Shown in pieces: positions 63,957 through 64,000 of a stretch of 64,000 bases of DNA. The stretch is from Prorocentrum cordatum (lineage: Eukaryota; Sar; Dinophyceae; Prorocentrales; Prorocentraceae): the NCBI GenBank assembly GCA_963575745.1, contig CAUYUJ010018624.1, forward strand, positions 50,001 to 114,000. Direction: 5' to 3'. The stretch's first letter is position 1; the number at the start of each line of letters is the position of its first letter. The translations under genes were made by a program, and so were the position numbers. The notes beneath the pieces were generated by a model. The model saw nothing but the letters and a program-made list of their open reading frames with translations, did no database searches and had not been told where the DNA came from.

Positions 63957-64000
63957 CCGCTGCCAAACCGCCGCTGCCGCCGCAGCCGCTGCCGCCACCG

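Overview
The window is GC-rich, repeat-dominated nuclear DNA from a eukaryote. I favour a dinoflagellate (or a relative with a similar genome). The reasons are three decayed non-LTR retrotransposon fragments with protein signatures I associate with dinoflagellate LINEs, a partial PIF1-like helicase tail with a likely GC-AG intron, huge trinucleotide tracts (GGA, GAT, CAC) and almost no intact coding sequence. This is inference; no rRNA, tRNA or organelle gene was seen. A 100-base run of N at 45619-45718 shows that this is a scaffold.

Layout. 1-8 kb: GAT/GGA microsatellites and GC-rich spacer. 8.0-8.8 kb: two terminal-inverted-repeat (TIR) elements around an A-rich hairpin. 9.7-11.6 kb: GAT, GGA and CAT tracts. 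14.2-14.6 kb: LINE fragment on +. 15.5-19.7 kb: CTTGGGG-type minisatellite, a CAGCCT array, a 73-bp tandem repeat and a TIR element. 20.6-26.9 kb: a higher-order satellite of about 1.2-1.4 kb units, split by a duplicated foldback element. 28.6-30.9 kb: two copies of a modular element with an AAGCTA/ATGCT core, separated by AAT blocks. 32.0-33.2 kb: 90-bp satellite abutting the helicase 3' end at 33.2-33.7 kb. 35.7-37.6 kb: two TIR elements and a 540-bp CAC tract. 37.9-47.1 kb: dispersed repeats, three more TIR elements, a 162-kind GTCGGGC element pair and the N gap. 48.9-52.3 kb: second copy of a 19.8-kb repeat and a third modular element. 53.7-56.3 kb: LINE remnant on - with a C-terminal zinc finger. 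56.3-57.6 kb: near-perfect 672-bp tandem duplication. 59.4-60.0 kb: third LINE-like fragment. 60-64 kb: ATC, GGA, CCT and CCG tracts.

The only recognisable coding material is the helicase tail and the retrotransposon remnants; nothing forms an operon or pathway. The best-supported observations are mobile elements. A GTCGGGC TIR family of about 160 bp has 8-bp target-site duplications in three of four copies. A GCGTCGA TIR family of about 220 bp has 6-bp duplications in two of three copies. Most long open frames simply read through repeats and are not annotated as genes.
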